64,000 nt of DNA from CAYMAZ01 sp964428185. GTDB lineage: Bacteria; Bacteroidota; Bacteroidia; Bacteroidales; DTU049. Below, in pieces: positions 43,053 through 52,296 of the stretch (position 1 is its first letter; every line of letters begins with the position of its first letter). The stretch covers positions 1 through 64,000 of the forward strand of contig CAYRXH010000004.1 in the NCBI GenBank assembly GCA_964428185.1, in the 5' to 3' direction. The position numbers and the translations under genes are program-made. A model generated the notes under the pieces. That model saw only the letters and a list, made by a program, of their open reading frames with translations. It searched no databases and was not told the origin of the DNA.

Positions 43053-45140
43053 ATGAATAACGTGAGGAATATAGGAATCATGGCTCACATTGACGCAGGA
43101 AAGACGACCACTACCGAGCGTATTCTCTATTATTCCGGTGTCAATTATGCAATAGGAGAGGTTCATGAGGGCACAGCCACAATGGACTGGATGCTTCAGG
43201 AACAGGAGAGAGGGATAACCATTACTTCAGCTGCAACAACAGTTTACTGGAATTTCAATAATACTCAATACAAAATCAATATTATTGATACCCCTGGTCA
43301 TGTTGATTTTACCGTTGAAGTTGAGCGATCACTCAGAGTTCTTGACGGAGCTGTTGCTCTTTTTTGTGGAGTTGGTGGCGTTGAACCTCAATCAGAGACT
43401 GTCTGGCACCAGGCTGATAAATATAAAATTCCCCGTGTTTGTTATGTGAACAAACTGGATAGACAAGGATCCGACTTTTTTAATGTGGTTTCTCAGATTA
43501 AAAATAAGCTTAGTGCAAATCCGATTGTTATGCAGATCCCTCTTGGTGAAGAAGAGAATTTTACAGGAATTGTGGATTTGGTAACTAATAAGGCTTTTCA
43601 ATGGGATGATGACTCAATGGGAAAACAGTTTGAAGAAGTTCCTGTTCCCGATTCACTCACCGAAATGGTGAATACTTACAGAAGATTACTGATTGAAGGT
43701 GCTGCTGAAGAAAGTGATGAATTACTTGAAAAATTTATGGCTGATCCTGAATCAATCACTGCTGATGAAATTCGTTATCAGGTCCGTAGAGCGACACTTG
43801 AGAACAGGATAGTTCCTGTTTTCTGTGGTTCTTCGTTTAAGAATAAAGGAGTTCAGCCATTGCTTGATGCAATTACTGCCTACTTGCCTTCTCCTCTTGA
43901 TCTGCCTCAGATTGAAGCTGAGGATATCAAGACTGGAAATAAAGTATTGGTGAGTCATTCTCCTGAAGGATTTCTTGCTGCATTAGCATTTAAAATATCA
44001 AATGACTCCTATTTAGGAAGGGTAGCATTTTCCAGAATATACTCAGGGAAGATCAAAGTGGGAGATATGGTTTTTAATTCTGCTACAGAAAAAAAAGAGA
44101 GAATTTCAAAAATATTCAGACTACATGCCAATAAACATACATCAATTGAAGAAGTGGAGGCTGGGGATATTGTTGCTCTTGTTGGATTAAAGAATATTAC
44201 CACCGGTCATACGCTCTGCGATGAAAAACACCCTCTGCTTCTTGAAACAATTAAATTTCCCGACCCTGTAATTAGTATTGCCATTGAACCTAAAACCCAG
44301 AATGATGTCGAGAAACTGTCTCTTGGGTTAGCAAAACTTGTTGAGGAAGACCCTACATTTCAGGTGAAAGTTGATGAAGAACTGGGGCAAACTATTATAA
44401 GCGGCATGGGAGAACTTCATCTTGAAGTGCTTGTTGACAGATTGAAAAGAGAATTTCTTGTTGAATGTAATCTTGGAAAACCTCAGGTAGCATACAAGGA
44501 AACAATTTCTTCAGCTGTCACTCACAGAGAAATATATAAGAAGCAGACAGGTGGCAAAGGAAAATTTGCTGAACTTGAAATCAGACTTGAGCCTCTCCGT
44601 GATAATGATGATACGTTTCAGTTTGAATGGAAAGTCTCAGGTTCAAGCATTCCACGTGAATTTTCCTCATCAGTTGAAAAGGGAATTCGAAATACACTGA
44701 CCAATGGTGTAATGGGGGGGTTCCCTGTGATGAATTTAAAAGTGACTGTACTTGACGGCTCCTATCATACTGTTGATTCTGATCCTTTGGCATTTGAAAT
44801 TTGTGCCGGCATTGCATTCCGTGAAGCTATGAAGAAGGCCGGTTCATTGTTGATTGAACCAATCATGAAGTTGAATGTAACAACACCTGCAGATTATGTA
44901 GGAGATATTTCTTCCGATATTACCAGACGCAGAGGTGTGGTTGCTGGTCTTGATTCTCAGGCTCACCTGCAGCTTATCAGTGCAACAGTTCCGCTTGCTT
45001 CTATGTTTGGTTATGTTACTGATCTCAGATCCATGTCCTCAGGGCGGGCGTCTTCAACACTTGAGTTTTCTCATTATAGCGCCACACCTCAGGAACTTGC
45101 AAAAGAAGTAATTTATAAAGTAAAAGGAATACTCATTTAA
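43053..45140 (+). CDS. fusA: Elongation factor G
   Basis: 695 residues. GTPase that drives translocation and, with RRF, ribosome recycling. G-domain motifs: AHIDAGKTTT (P-loop), RGITITSAATT (switch I), DTPGHVDF, NKLDR, and GSSFKNKG; later domains include GMGELHLEVLVDRLKREF and, near the C-terminus, GYVTDLRSMSSGRAS. The start at the ATG 43053 gives an N-terminus (MNNVRNIGIMAH) shorter by several residues than many EF-Gs; an in-frame TTG at 43038 would add five. Position in the str order supports canonical EF-G. No tuf gene follows; rpsJ does. Confidence 0.95.
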   Translation: MNNVRNIGIMAHIDAGKTTTTERILYYSGVNYAIGEVHEGTATMDWMLQEQERGITITSAATTVYWNFNNTQYKINIIDTPGHVDFTVEVERSLRVLDGAVALFCGVGGVEPQSETVWHQADKYKIPRVCYVNKLDRQGSDFFNVVSQIKNKLSANPIVMQIPLGEEENFTGIVDLVTNKAFQWDDDSMGKQFEEVPVPDSLTEMVNTYRRLLIEGAAEESDELLEKFMADPESITADEIRYQVRRATLENRIVPVFCGSSFKNKGVQPLLDAITAYLPSPLDLPQIEAEDIKTGNKVLVSHSPEGFLAALAFKISNDSYLGRVAFSRIYSGKIKVGDMVFNSATEKKERISKIFRLHANKHTSIEEVEAGDIVALVGLKNITTGHTLCDEKHPLLLETIKFPDPVISIAIEPKTQNDVEKLSLGLAKLVEEDPTFQVKVDEELGQTIISGMGELHLEVLVDRLKREFLVECNLGKPQVAYKETISSAVTHREIYKKQTGGKGKFAELEIRLEPLRDNDDTFQFEWKVSGSSIPREFSSSVEKGIRNTLTNGVMGGFPVMNLKVTVLDGSYHTVDSDPLAFEICAGIAFREAMKKAGSLLIEPIMKLNVTTPADYVGDISSDITRRRGVVAGLDSQAHLQLISATVPLASMFGYVTDLRSMSSGRASSTLEFSHYSATPQELAKEVIYKVKGILI

Positions 45141-45172
45141 AGAATTGATTAATAACTTAACAAATACAACAC

Positions 45173-45478
45173 GTGAAACAAAAGATTCGCATTAAGTTAA
45201 AATCCTACGATTACAATCTTGTTGATAAGTCAGCAGAAAAAATCGTGAAAGCTGTCAAAGCAACCGGAGCTATTGTAAATGGCCCCATCCCACTCCCTAC
45301 AGACAAAAAGATCTTCACTATCAACAGATCTACATTTGTTAATAAAAAATCAAGGGAGCAGTTTCAGGTATCTGCATATAAAAGATTGCTTGATATATAC
45401 AGTACTAACAGCAAGACAATTGACGCCCTGATGAAGCTGGAACTGCCAAGCGGTGTTGATGTAGAAATTAAAGTATAA
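45173..45478 (+). CDS. rpsJ: 30S ribosomal protein S10
   Basis: 101 residues. Ribosomal head protein, also NusE in antitermination. The frame opens with GTG at 45173 (product begins MKQKIRIKLKSYDYNLVDKS); there is no usable ATG nearby, and the N-terminus fits the family. Contains GPIPLPTDKKIFTINRSTFVNKKS. First gene of the S10 segment, 32 bases after fusA. Confidence 0.96.
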   Translation: MKQKIRIKLKSYDYNLVDKSAEKIVKAVKATGAIVNGPIPLPTDKKIFTINRSTFVNKKSREQFQVSAYKRLLDIYSTNSKTIDALMKLELPSGVDVEIKV

Positions 45479-45504
45479 TTATTCATTATGTAATATAAAG
45501 AACC

Positions 45505-46134
45505 ATGTCAGGATTATTAGGAAAAAAAATCGGTATGACTAGCGTCTATGATGCCTCTGGGAAGAAAGTCCCATGCACTGTGATAGAAGCTGGTCCTTGT
45601 GTGGTTACTCAGGTAAAAACTTCAGATAAGGATGGTTATGATGCCATTCAATTAGGTTTTGAAGACAAAAAGGAAAAGCACACACCCAAAGCATTATCAA
45701 ACCACTTTAAAAAAGCAGGAACATCACCCAAGAAAATTGTTCGTGAGTTTTCCCGTTTTGAAGAAGGAAAGCGAAAACAGTTTGGTGAGATCATTACTGT
45801 TGATGTCTTTATTGAGGGGGAATATATTGATGTTCAGGGAATATCTAAAGGAAAAGGCTTTCAGGGTGTTGTTAAACGTCACGGATTTGGTGGAGTTGGG
45901 GATCAGACTCATGGACAACATAACAGACTCAGAGCGCCTGGTTCCGTAGGAGCATCTTCTTATCCTTCCAGAGTATTTCCTGGAATGAGAATGGCCGGGC
46001 AAACCGGAAATCAAAAAGTGAAAGTCATCAATCTCGAGATTCTGAAAATATTTCCGGAAAAAAATCTAATAGTTGTTAAAGGGTCAGTTCCGGGACCTAA
46101 AGGTTCATATTTAAAACTGGAAAGATGGAGCTAA
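45505..46134 (+). CDS. rplC: 50S ribosomal protein L3
   Basis: 209 residues. Early assembly protein near the peptidyl transferase centre. Starts GLLGKKIGMTSVYD and has the internal loop GVVKRHGFGGVGDQTHGQHN with the conserved Gln that is methylated in many bacteria, then PGRVFPG-like SRVFPGMRMAGQTG. Its end overlaps the start of rplD by 10 bases. Confidence 0.97.
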   Translation: MSGLLGKKIGMTSVYDASGKKVPCTVIEAGPCVVTQVKTSDKDGYDAIQLGFEDKKEKHTPKALSNHFKKAGTSPKKIVREFSRFEEGKRKQFGEIITVDVFIEGEYIDVQGISKGKGFQGVVKRHGFGGVGDQTHGQHNRLRAPGSVGASSYPSRVFPGMRMAGQTGNQKVKVINLEILKIFPEKNLIVVKGSVPGPKGSYLKLERWS

Positions 46135-46757
46135 AAGTATATAAAACAGATGGAACGCAGACTGAAAAGACTGCTGTATTGAATCCCGCCATTTTCGGGA
46201 TTGAACCTAACGATCACGCCATTTATCTTGACGTGAAATCATTTATGGCCAATCAGAGACAGGGTACTGCAAAGACAAGAGAACGCAGTGAAATGTCTGG
46301 AAGTACTAGAAAATTATTCCGCCAGAAAGGCACTGGAAACGCAAGACGTGGTGATATTAATTCTCCGCTTCTCAGAGGTGGAGCCAGAGTATTTGGCCCT
46401 CGTCCACATGATTTCAGTATCAAAGTCAATAAAAAAGTAAAAGTGTTGGCAAGAAAAAGTGCTTTATCATATAAAGCTGCAAGCCAGGATATTACTGTTG
46501 TTGATGGGTTTCAAATGGAAGCACCAAAAACTCAGGAATTTGCTCAGATTCTGAAAAATTTTGAATTTCAGAAGAAAAAAATACTTTTAGTGTTAGACGA
46601 AACAAATAAAAGTGTATTTTTGTCAACTCGAAATTTGCAGAATGTTAGAGTGTTAAATGCTTCAGAATTAAACACATATCAAGTTCTCTGGGCGAATAAA
46701 ATGCTGATAACAGAAGACTCATTGAAGCAAATTGAGGAAATTTTGTTAAATAAATAA
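46125..46757 (+). CDS. rplD: 50S ribosomal protein L4
   Basis: 210 residues. Lines the exit tunnel. The long tunnel loop is clear (ARTRERSEMSGS-like KTRERSEMSGSTRKLFRQKGTG). In enterobacteria L4 represses the S10 operon; no such leader structure was recognised here. Overlaps rplC by 10 bases. Confidence 0.97.
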   Translation: MELKVYKTDGTQTEKTAVLNPAIFGIEPNDHAIYLDVKSFMANQRQGTAKTRERSEMSGSTRKLFRQKGTGNARRGDINSPLLRGGARVFGPRPHDFSIKVNKKVKVLARKSALSYKAASQDITVVDGFQMEAPKTQEFAQILKNFEFQKKKILLVLDETNKSVFLSTRNLQNVRVLNASELNTYQVLWANKMLITEDSLKQIEEILLNK

Positions 46758-46769
46758 GCTGAAAAAGTC

Positions 46770-47066
46770 ATGAAAGACATTATATTGAAGCCGTTAATTA
46801 CCGAAAAAATGACAACAGTGTCTGAGAAATTTGGCAACAGATATGGGTTTGTTGTTGTTAGATCAGCCACAAAAGATGAGATTAAATCAGCTGTTGAAGC
46901 ATTGTATGATGTGAATGTGATTACTGTTAATACAATGATTTATTCTGGAAAGAGAAAAGCTAGAGGTACAAGACGTGGATTTGTTGCAGGTCATACAAAA
47001 GCTTTTAAAAAGGCAGTTGTCACTTTGAAAAAGGATCAGGTAATTGATTTTTACAGTAACGTTTAG
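46770..47066 (+). CDS. rplW: 50S ribosomal protein L23
   Basis: 98 residues. Sits at the tunnel exit and is a docking point for trigger factor and SRP. Begins ILKPLITEKMTTVSEKFGNRYGFVV and has the basic loop GKRKARGTRRG. Normal length. Confidence 0.97.
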   Translation: MKDIILKPLITEKMTTVSEKFGNRYGFVVVRSATKDEIKSAVEALYDVNVITVNTMIYSGKRKARGTRRGFVAGHTKAFKKAVVTLKKDQVIDFYSNV

Positions 47067-47085
47067 TTAAAAAAAAGAGAAAGCA

Positions 47086-47907
47086 ATGGCATTAAAGAAA
47101 TACAAACCGGTTACTCCCGGTCAGAGATTTAAGGAAATCAGTGCTTTTGACGAGATTACTTCGGCAAAGCCTGAAAAAAGTTTGCTTGTTACCAAAAAGA
47201 AATCCGGAGGTCGGAACGGCAGTGGTAAAATGACCATGCGATATATTGGCGGTGGTCATAAACAAAAACACAGAATTATTGATTTTAAAAGAGAAAAGGA
47301 AAATATTACAGCTGTTGTAAAGACTATTGAGTATGACCCGAATCGTTCGGCACGAATTGCATTACTGGTATACAAGGATGGTGAAAAGAGATATATTATT
47401 GCACCACAGGGCTTGAAAGTTGGGCAGACTGTTGACAGTGGAAAAGGTGTCGCAGCAGAAGTTGGTAACTGCATGTATTTGAGTGAAGTTCCATTTGGGA
47501 CTGTCATTCATAATATTGAACTGCGTCCCGGACAGGGTGCAAAAATTTCAAGAAGTGCAGGTTCTTATGCGCAGTTGATGTCAAGGGATGATAAATTTGC
47601 AATTCTCCGTATGCCATCGGGTGAAACAAGAATGATTTTACAGTCATGCAAGGCTACAATCGGGATTGTTTCCAATCCTGATCATAATCTTGAGGTTTCC
47701 GGAAAAGCTGGTCGAAGTCGTTGGCTGGGGCGTCGTCCTAGAGTCAGGGGAGTTGTGATGAATCCTGTTGATCATCCCATGGGTGGTGGAGAAGGTCGTG
47801 CTTCCGGAGGTCATCCAAGATCACGTAAAGGGATGCCTTCAAAAGGTTATAAAACACGAAAGAATAAAGTTACTGGTAAATATATTATCGAAAGACGTAA
47901 AAAATAA
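47086..47907 (+). CDS. rplB: 50S ribosomal protein L2
   Basis: 273 residues. Needed for subunit joining and peptidyl transfer. Conserved stretches: KKSGGRNGSGKMTMRYIGGGHKQ, EVPFGTVIHNIEL and the C-terminal VMNPVDHPMGGGEGRASGGH that carries the conserved His. Full length. Confidence 0.98.
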   Translation: MALKKYKPVTPGQRFKEISAFDEITSAKPEKSLLVTKKKSGGRNGSGKMTMRYIGGGHKQKHRIIDFKREKENITAVVKTIEYDPNRSARIALLVYKDGEKRYIIAPQGLKVGQTVDSGKGVAAEVGNCMYLSEVPFGTVIHNIELRPGQGAKISRSAGSYAQLMSRDDKFAILRMPSGETRMILQSCKATIGIVSNPDHNLEVSGKAGRSRWLGRRPRVRGVVMNPVDHPMGGGEGRASGGHPRSRKGMPSKGYKTRKNKVTGKYIIERRKK

Positions 47908-47912
47908 TTAAT

Positions 47913-48191
47913 ATGGCTCGTTCACTAAAAAAAGGACCGTTTGTACATTATAAATTAGACAGGAAAATTCTGGAGCTGAATAATCAGGGAAAGAAGACCA
48001 CAGTAAAAACCTGGTCAAGAAGTTCAATGATTACACCTGATTTTGTTGGTCATACTGTTGCAGTACATAACGGAAATAAATTCATCCCGGTGTATGTTAC
48101 AGAGAATATGGTAGGTCACAAGCTCGGTGAGTTTGCACCAACCCGTATTTTCAGAGGACATGCAGGAAATAAGGATAAAGGCAAAAAGTAA
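47913..48191 (+). CDS. rpsS: 30S ribosomal protein S19
   Basis: 92 residues. Head protein partnering S13. MARSLKKGPFVHYKL start, TWSRSSMITPDFVGHTVAVHNG and KLGEFAPTRIFRGH. Follows rplB by 5 bases. Confidence 0.98.
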   Translation: MARSLKKGPFVHYKLDRKILELNNQGKKTTVKTWSRSSMITPDFVGHTVAVHNGNKFIPVYVTENMVGHKLGEFAPTRIFRGHAGNKDKGKK

Positions 48192-48213
48192 GAATTTTTA
48201 AAAAGGAAACACA

Positions 48214-48627
48214 ATGGGTGCTAGAAAACATAACAGAGCAGAGTTGATGAAAGAGGCAAAGAAAAGCATATATTTTGCAAAACTCAGACATTGCCCCACA
48301 TCACCCCGTAAAATGCGTCGTATGGCAGACCTTATTAGAGGAATGGAGGTTGAAAAAGCATTACATACTCTTAAAATGGCTCCTCAGGAATCATCAATTC
48401 GGATGCGTAAATTATTATTATCTGCAATTGCCAACTGGCAACAGAAGAATGAAAGAATGCGTGTTGAGGATGCAAATTTGTTTGTAAAAACAGTTTTTGT
48501 AGATCAGGGAAGAAGTCTTAAGAGGTTACGCACTGCTCCTCAGGGACGAGGCTACAGGATTCAGAAGCGTTCAAACCATGTGACGCTCATTATTGACAGT
48601 AAAGTGCCTCAACAGCAAGAAAATTAA
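48214..48627 (+). CDS. rplV: 50S ribosomal protein L22
   Basis: 137 residues. Tunnel protein. Core signature YFAKLRHCPTSPRKMRRMADLIRG, then the beta-hairpin region LKRLRTAPQGRGYRIQKRSNHVTLI. It carries about 20 extra N-terminal residues (MGARKHNRAELMKEAKKS), common in Bacteroidota, and a short Gln-rich tail. Confidence 0.97.
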   Translation: MGARKHNRAELMKEAKKSIYFAKLRHCPTSPRKMRRMADLIRGMEVEKALHTLKMAPQESSIRMRKLLLSAIANWQQKNERMRVEDANLFVKTVFVDQGRSLKRLRTAPQGRGYRIQKRSNHVTLIIDSKVPQQQEN

Positions 48628-48654
48628 AATAAAAAATTAACCGATCAGATATTC

Positions 48655-49368
48655 ATGGGACAGAAAACAAATCCGATAGCAAACAGATTAGGCATCATCA
48701 GAGCCTGGGATTCCAATTGGTATGGAGGTAAAACCTTTGCTGAAAAAATCGTTGGAGATGAGAAGATCAGACAATATCTCAACGCAAGGCTTGCAAAGGC
48801 ATCTATATCAAAGATATATATCGAAAGATCTCTAAAAGTAGTCACTGTTACTATTCACACTGCTCGTCCTGGTGCTATTATTGGTGCAAAGGGACAGGAA
48901 GTCGATAAACTTAAGGAAGAACTTAAAAAAATTACGAGTCAGGACATTCAGATTAATATTGTTGAGATCAAACGTCCTGAACTGGATGCAAGACTTGTGG
49001 CAGCGGCGGTTGCTAGACAGATTGAAGGTCGGATTTCATATAGACGTGCACTTAAAACAGCCATAGCAGCCACTATGAGACTTGGAGCTGAAGGTGTAAA
49101 AATTATGGTGTCTGGTCGCGTTGGTGGTGCAGAAATGGCAAGAACAGAACAATATAAGGAAGGTCGTATACCTCTTCATACACTGAGAGCTGACATTGAT
49201 TATGCACTTGCTGAAGCTCACACCACATACGGACGTCTTGGGGTGAAAGTATGGATTTGCAAAGGTGAAGTTTATGGAAAACCTGATCTTTTTGAAGTGG
49301 CCGTACCTCAGAGAGAACGTGCCAAACCCAAGGCAATTAAATCATTTCGTAAAAGAAACAAGAAATAA
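48655..49368 (+). CDS. rpsC: 30S ribosomal protein S3
   Basis: 237 residues. Head protein at the mRNA entry, with helicase role. MGQKTNPIANRLGI start, KH domain with HTARPGAIIGAKGQEVDKL, and the C-terminal domain GAEGVKIMVSGRVGGAEMARTE. Basic tail SFRKRNKK. Confidence 0.98.
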   Translation: MGQKTNPIANRLGIIRAWDSNWYGGKTFAEKIVGDEKIRQYLNARLAKASISKIYIERSLKVVTVTIHTARPGAIIGAKGQEVDKLKEELKKITSQDIQINIVEIKRPELDARLVAAAVARQIEGRISYRRALKTAIAATMRLGAEGVKIMVSGRVGGAEMARTEQYKEGRIPLHTLRADIDYALAEAHTTYGRLGVKVWICKGEVYGKPDLFEVAVPQRERAKPKAIKSFRKRNKK

Positions 49369-49394
49369 TAACAGGCTAAATAAGATACATTGCT

Positions 49395-49835
49395 ATGTTA
49401 CAACCGAAGAAAACAAAATTCAGAAGACAACACAAACTGAAAGGTCAGTTTAAACGTACTGCTACTTATCGTGGTACCGAATTGGCCTTCGGTTCATTCG
49501 GAATAAAATCACTTGAAACTGGATGGCTTACTGCCAGACAGATTGAAGCAGCCCGTCAGGCAGTATCACGTTATATGAAACGTGAAGGAAAAGTATGGAT
49601 CAGGGTATTTCCTGACAAACCCTTGACAAAAAAACCTGCCGAAGTACGTATGGGAAAGGGAAAGGGAGCACCTGAACTGTTTGTCGCTGTTATTAACCCC
49701 GGACGCATGTTGTTTGAAGCAGAAGGAGTAACATTGGAAGTTGCAAAAGAAGCACTCCGCCTTGCTGCCCAGAAATTACCTGTGAAAACAAAATTTGTCA
49801 TGCGTCGTGATTTTGTTGAAGAAACTAATATTTAA
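49395..49835 (+). CDS. rplP: 50S ribosomal protein L16
   Basis: 146 residues. Near the A site and L7/L12 stalk base. MLQPKKTKFRRQHK start, AFGSFGIKSLETGWLTARQIEAAR, and RMGKGKGAPELFVAVINPGR. The Arg that is hydroxylated in some bacteria is in the MGKGKG neighbourhood. Confidence 0.98.
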   Translation: MLQPKKTKFRRQHKLKGQFKRTATYRGTELAFGSFGIKSLETGWLTARQIEAARQAVSRYMKREGKVWIRVFPDKPLTKKPAEVRMGKGKGAPELFVAVINPGRMLFEAEGVTLEVAKEALRLAAQKLPVKTKFVMRRDFVEETNI

Positions 49836-49843
49836 GAGCCGCT

Positions 49844-50053
49844 ATGAAGTATGTTGTAATAAAAGAGATGAGTACCAGTGAATTGCTGGAGCGCCTCACA
49901 GAAGAAAAAAAGCAGTTGACAAAATTAAAAATTAATCATGCTGTGACTCCTCTTGAAAATCCTATGAAGATTCAGGAGTATAGAACAACCATCGCCAGAA
50001 TCAAAACTGAACTGCGCAGAAGGGAAATTGAAAGTAATAAAAAAGAACAATAA
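49844..50053 (+). CDS. rpmC: 50S ribosomal protein L29
   Basis: 69 residues. Two-helix protein at the tunnel exit. MSTSELLERLTEEKKQLTKL and ENPMKIQEYRTTIARIKTELRRRE. The first ATG gives an N-terminus a few residues longer than the minimal form, as usual in this phylum. Confidence 0.95.
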   Translation: MKYVVIKEMSTSELLERLTEEKKQLTKLKINHAVTPLENPMKIQEYRTTIARIKTELRRREIESNKKEQ

Positions 50054-50065
50054 GTATACGGAAGT

Positions 50066-50320
50066 ATGGAACGTAATCTGAGAAAAGAGCGTATTGGTAT
50101 CGTTGTCAGCAACAAAATGGACAAGTCCATTGTAGTCTTGACAGAGCTGAAAGAAAAGCATCCTATGTATGGGAAGTTTATGAAAAGGTCAACCAAGTTT
50201 ACTGCTCATGACGAAAAGAATGAAGCCAACATCGGAGATAAAGTTAAGATCATGGAAACACGCCCCATGAGCAAAAACAAATGTTGGAGATTAGTAGAAA
50301 TTATTGAAAGAGCTTTATAA
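50066..50320 (+). CDS. rpsQ: 30S ribosomal protein S17
   Basis: 84 residues. Primary 16S binder, OB fold. RKERIGIVVSNKMDKSIVVLTE, HPMYGKFMKRSTKFTAHDE and METRPMSKNKCWRLVEIIE. The next gene follows after 2 bases. Confidence 0.97.
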   Translation: MERNLRKERIGIVVSNKMDKSIVVLTELKEKHPMYGKFMKRSTKFTAHDEKNEANIGDKVKIMETRPMSKNKCWRLVEIIERAL

Positions 50321-50322
50321 TT

Positions 50323-50691
50323 ATGATACAGCAAGAATCCAGACTAAGGGTAGCAGATAATAGCGGAGCAAAAGAAGTTTTATGTATCCGTGTTCTTGGG
50401 GGCACCCGTAAACGTTATGCACGCGTTGGCGATAAAATTATTGTCACAGTAAAAGATGCCTTGCCTTCAGGCAATATTAAAAAAGGAACAGTATCAAAAG
50501 CAGTTGTTGTTAGAACAAAAAAAGAAACCCGTCGTCCTGATGGTTCTTATATTAGGTTTGATGACAATGCTGTTGTTTTGCTTACTGCCAACGAAGAATT
50601 GAGGGGCACGCGTATATTCGGACCAGTACCTCGTGAGCTGCGTGACAAGCAGTATATGAAAATTGTCTCACTTGCACCTGAAGTGCTATAA
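50323..50691 (+). CDS. rplN: 50S ribosomal protein L14
   Basis: 122 residues. Subunit-interface protein and binding site for RsfS. Starts MIQQESRLRVADNSGAKEVL, with RPDGSYIRFDDNAVVLL and the C-terminal GTRIFGPVPRELR. Exact usual length of 122. Confidence 0.98.
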   Translation: MIQQESRLRVADNSGAKEVLCIRVLGGTRKRYARVGDKIIVTVKDALPSGNIKKGTVSKAVVVRTKKETRRPDGSYIRFDDNAVVLLTANEELRGTRIFGPVPRELRDKQYMKIVSLAPEVL

Positions 50692-50705
50692 ACATTATTT
50701 TAACC

Positions 50706-51026
50706 ATGAAACGAAAATTACATATTAAAAAAGGGGACCTTGTGAAGGTAATTGCCGGTGATAGTAAAGGTCATGAAGGCAAGGTTCTTAGAATTTTTCC
50801 TGAAGAGGAAATGGCTGTGGTTGAAGGTGCCAATATCATTAAAAAGCACACCAAACCAAATGCAAAATATACACAGGGTGGAATTGTTGAAAAAGAATCT
50901 CCTGTCCATATTTCAAACTTACAGCTCGTTGATGCAAAGGGACAGGCTACCAGAATCGGAAGAAAGGCCGGAGCAGATAATAAACTAGTTCGTTATTCAA
51001 AAAAATCCGGGGAGGAAATTAAATAA
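50706..51026 (+). CDS. rplX: 50S ribosomal protein L24
   Basis: 106 residues. Assembly initiator with a KOW motif (KKGDLVKVIAGDSKGHEGKV). KKHTKPN and GGIVEKESPVHISNL are typical. Its last base overlaps the first base of rplE. Confidence 0.97.
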   Translation: MKRKLHIKKGDLVKVIAGDSKGHEGKVLRIFPEEEMAVVEGANIIKKHTKPNAKYTQGGIVEKESPVHISNLQLVDAKGQATRIGRKAGADNKLVRYSKKSGEEIK

Positions 51027-51574
51027 TGGCTTACGTTGCAAGACTTAAGGAAAAATTTCAGAAGGACATCGTTCCTGCTTTAATGGAACAGTTTCAGTAC
51101 AAAACTGTGATGCAGGTGCCTCGTATTCAGAAAATATGTCTGAATCAGGGGATAGGTGATTCGATTGTTGACAAGAAACTTCTTGAGGCAGCAGTTGAGG
51201 AAATGTCAAATATTGCCGGACAGAAAGCTGTTCTTGCCAAATCAAAGAAGGATGTTTCTAACTTTAAACTCAGAAAGGGGATGCCCGTGGGTGTTCGTGT
51301 AACTCTGAGAGGTGAAAGAATGTATGAATTTCTGGATAGGTTGATTGCCGTGTCAATTCCAAGGGTTCGAGATTTCAAGGGTGTGAATGATAAAGGTTTT
51401 GATGGAAGAGGAAACTACTCTTTTGGAGTCACTGAACAGATTATTTTCCCTGAAATTAATATAGATAAAATTCATAAGATAACAGGAATGGATGTAACAA
51501 TTGTTACAACTGCCACATCCGATAAGGAAGCAATGGCACTGTTGAAAGAATTTGGTTTTCCATTTAAAAAGTAA
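51026..51574 (+). CDS. rplE: 50S ribosomal protein L5
   Basis: 182 residues. Holds 5S rRNA and contacts P-site tRNA. VPRIQKICLNQGIGDS, LRKGMPVGVRVTLRGERMYEFLDRL, and the loop DFKGVNDKGFDGRGNYSFGVTEQ. Overlaps rplX by one base. Confidence 0.98.
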   Translation: MAYVARLKEKFQKDIVPALMEQFQYKTVMQVPRIQKICLNQGIGDSIVDKKLLEAAVEEMSNIAGQKAVLAKSKKDVSNFKLRKGMPVGVRVTLRGERMYEFLDRLIAVSIPRVRDFKGVNDKGFDGRGNYSFGVTEQIIFPEINIDKIHKITGMDVTIVTTATSDKEAMALLKEFGFPFKK

Positions 51575-51581
51575 CACTCAT

Positions 51582-51851
51582 ATGGCAAAAGAATCAATAA
51601 AAGCGAGAGAAAGAAAAAAGGAAGAACTCGTAGCAAAGTATGCCGAAAAAAGAGCTGCACTGAAAGCAGCAGGTGATTGGGTAGCAATACAGAAATTACC
51701 CAAAAATTCTTCTAAGGTCAGGCTTCATAATCGCTGTAAGCTGACCGGGCGACCCAAGGGATATATGAGATATTTTGGTCTGTCCAGAATTAACTTCCGT
51801 GAAATGGCTAACAACGGCCTTATTCCTGGAGTTAAAAAAGCGAGCTGGTAG
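51582..51851 (+). CDS. rpsN: 30S ribosomal protein S14 (zinc-free form)
   Basis: 89 residues. Head protein. This is the long form without the CxxC-CxxC zinc site; only one Cys is present (HNRCKLTGRPKGYMRYFGLSRINFREMA). The start at 51582 (MAKESIKARERKK) is the family start; the longer frame from 51552 overlaps rplE. Ends GVKKASW as usual. Confidence 0.97.
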   Translation: MAKESIKARERKKEELVAKYAEKRAALKAAGDWVAIQKLPKNSSKVRLHNRCKLTGRPKGYMRYFGLSRINFREMANNGLIPGVKKASW

Positions 51852-51885
51852 TAGTTTATTTGTTAACGAAAAAAAATGGAATAAA

Positions 51886-52284
51886 ATGATAACCGATCCG
51901 ATTGCAGATTATTTAACAAGAGTCAGAAATGCCATTGCGGCCAAACATAAGATTGTAGAAATTCCTGCTTCAAAAATGAAAAAAGGAATCACTGAGATTT
52001 TATACGAACAGGGATATATCCTGAATTACAAATTTGAAATGAAGGATAAGTTTGAGATGATAAAAATTGCTCTTAAATATGATCCTGTCAGCAAACTTCC
52101 GGCAATTACTGAATTAACCAGAGCCAGCAAGCCAGGTTTAAGGAAATATGCAGATGTTCATTCTCTGCCGAGAGTAATGAATGGTCTTGGTATTGCTATC
52201 ATCAGTACTTCAAAAGGTCTGATGACTGAAAAGGAATCAAGAAAGCAGAATATCGGCGGTGAAGTTATTTGTTACGTATCGTAA
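51886..52284 (+). CDS. rpsH: 30S ribosomal protein S8
   Basis: 132 residues. Binds 16S rRNA helix 21; in other bacteria it also represses the spc operon. Starts MITDPIADYLTRVRNAIAAKH, and ends with GIAIISTSKGLMTEKESRKQNIGGEVICYVS. The frame is open further upstream into rpsN, but the ATG at 51886 is the conserved start. Confidence 0.98.
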   Translation: MITDPIADYLTRVRNAIAAKHKIVEIPASKMKKGITEILYEQGYILNYKFEMKDKFEMIKIALKYDPVSKLPAITELTRASKPGLRKYADVHSLPRVMNGLGIAIISTSKGLMTEKESRKQNIGGEVICYVS

Positions 52285-52296
52285 AATTTTGAAACA

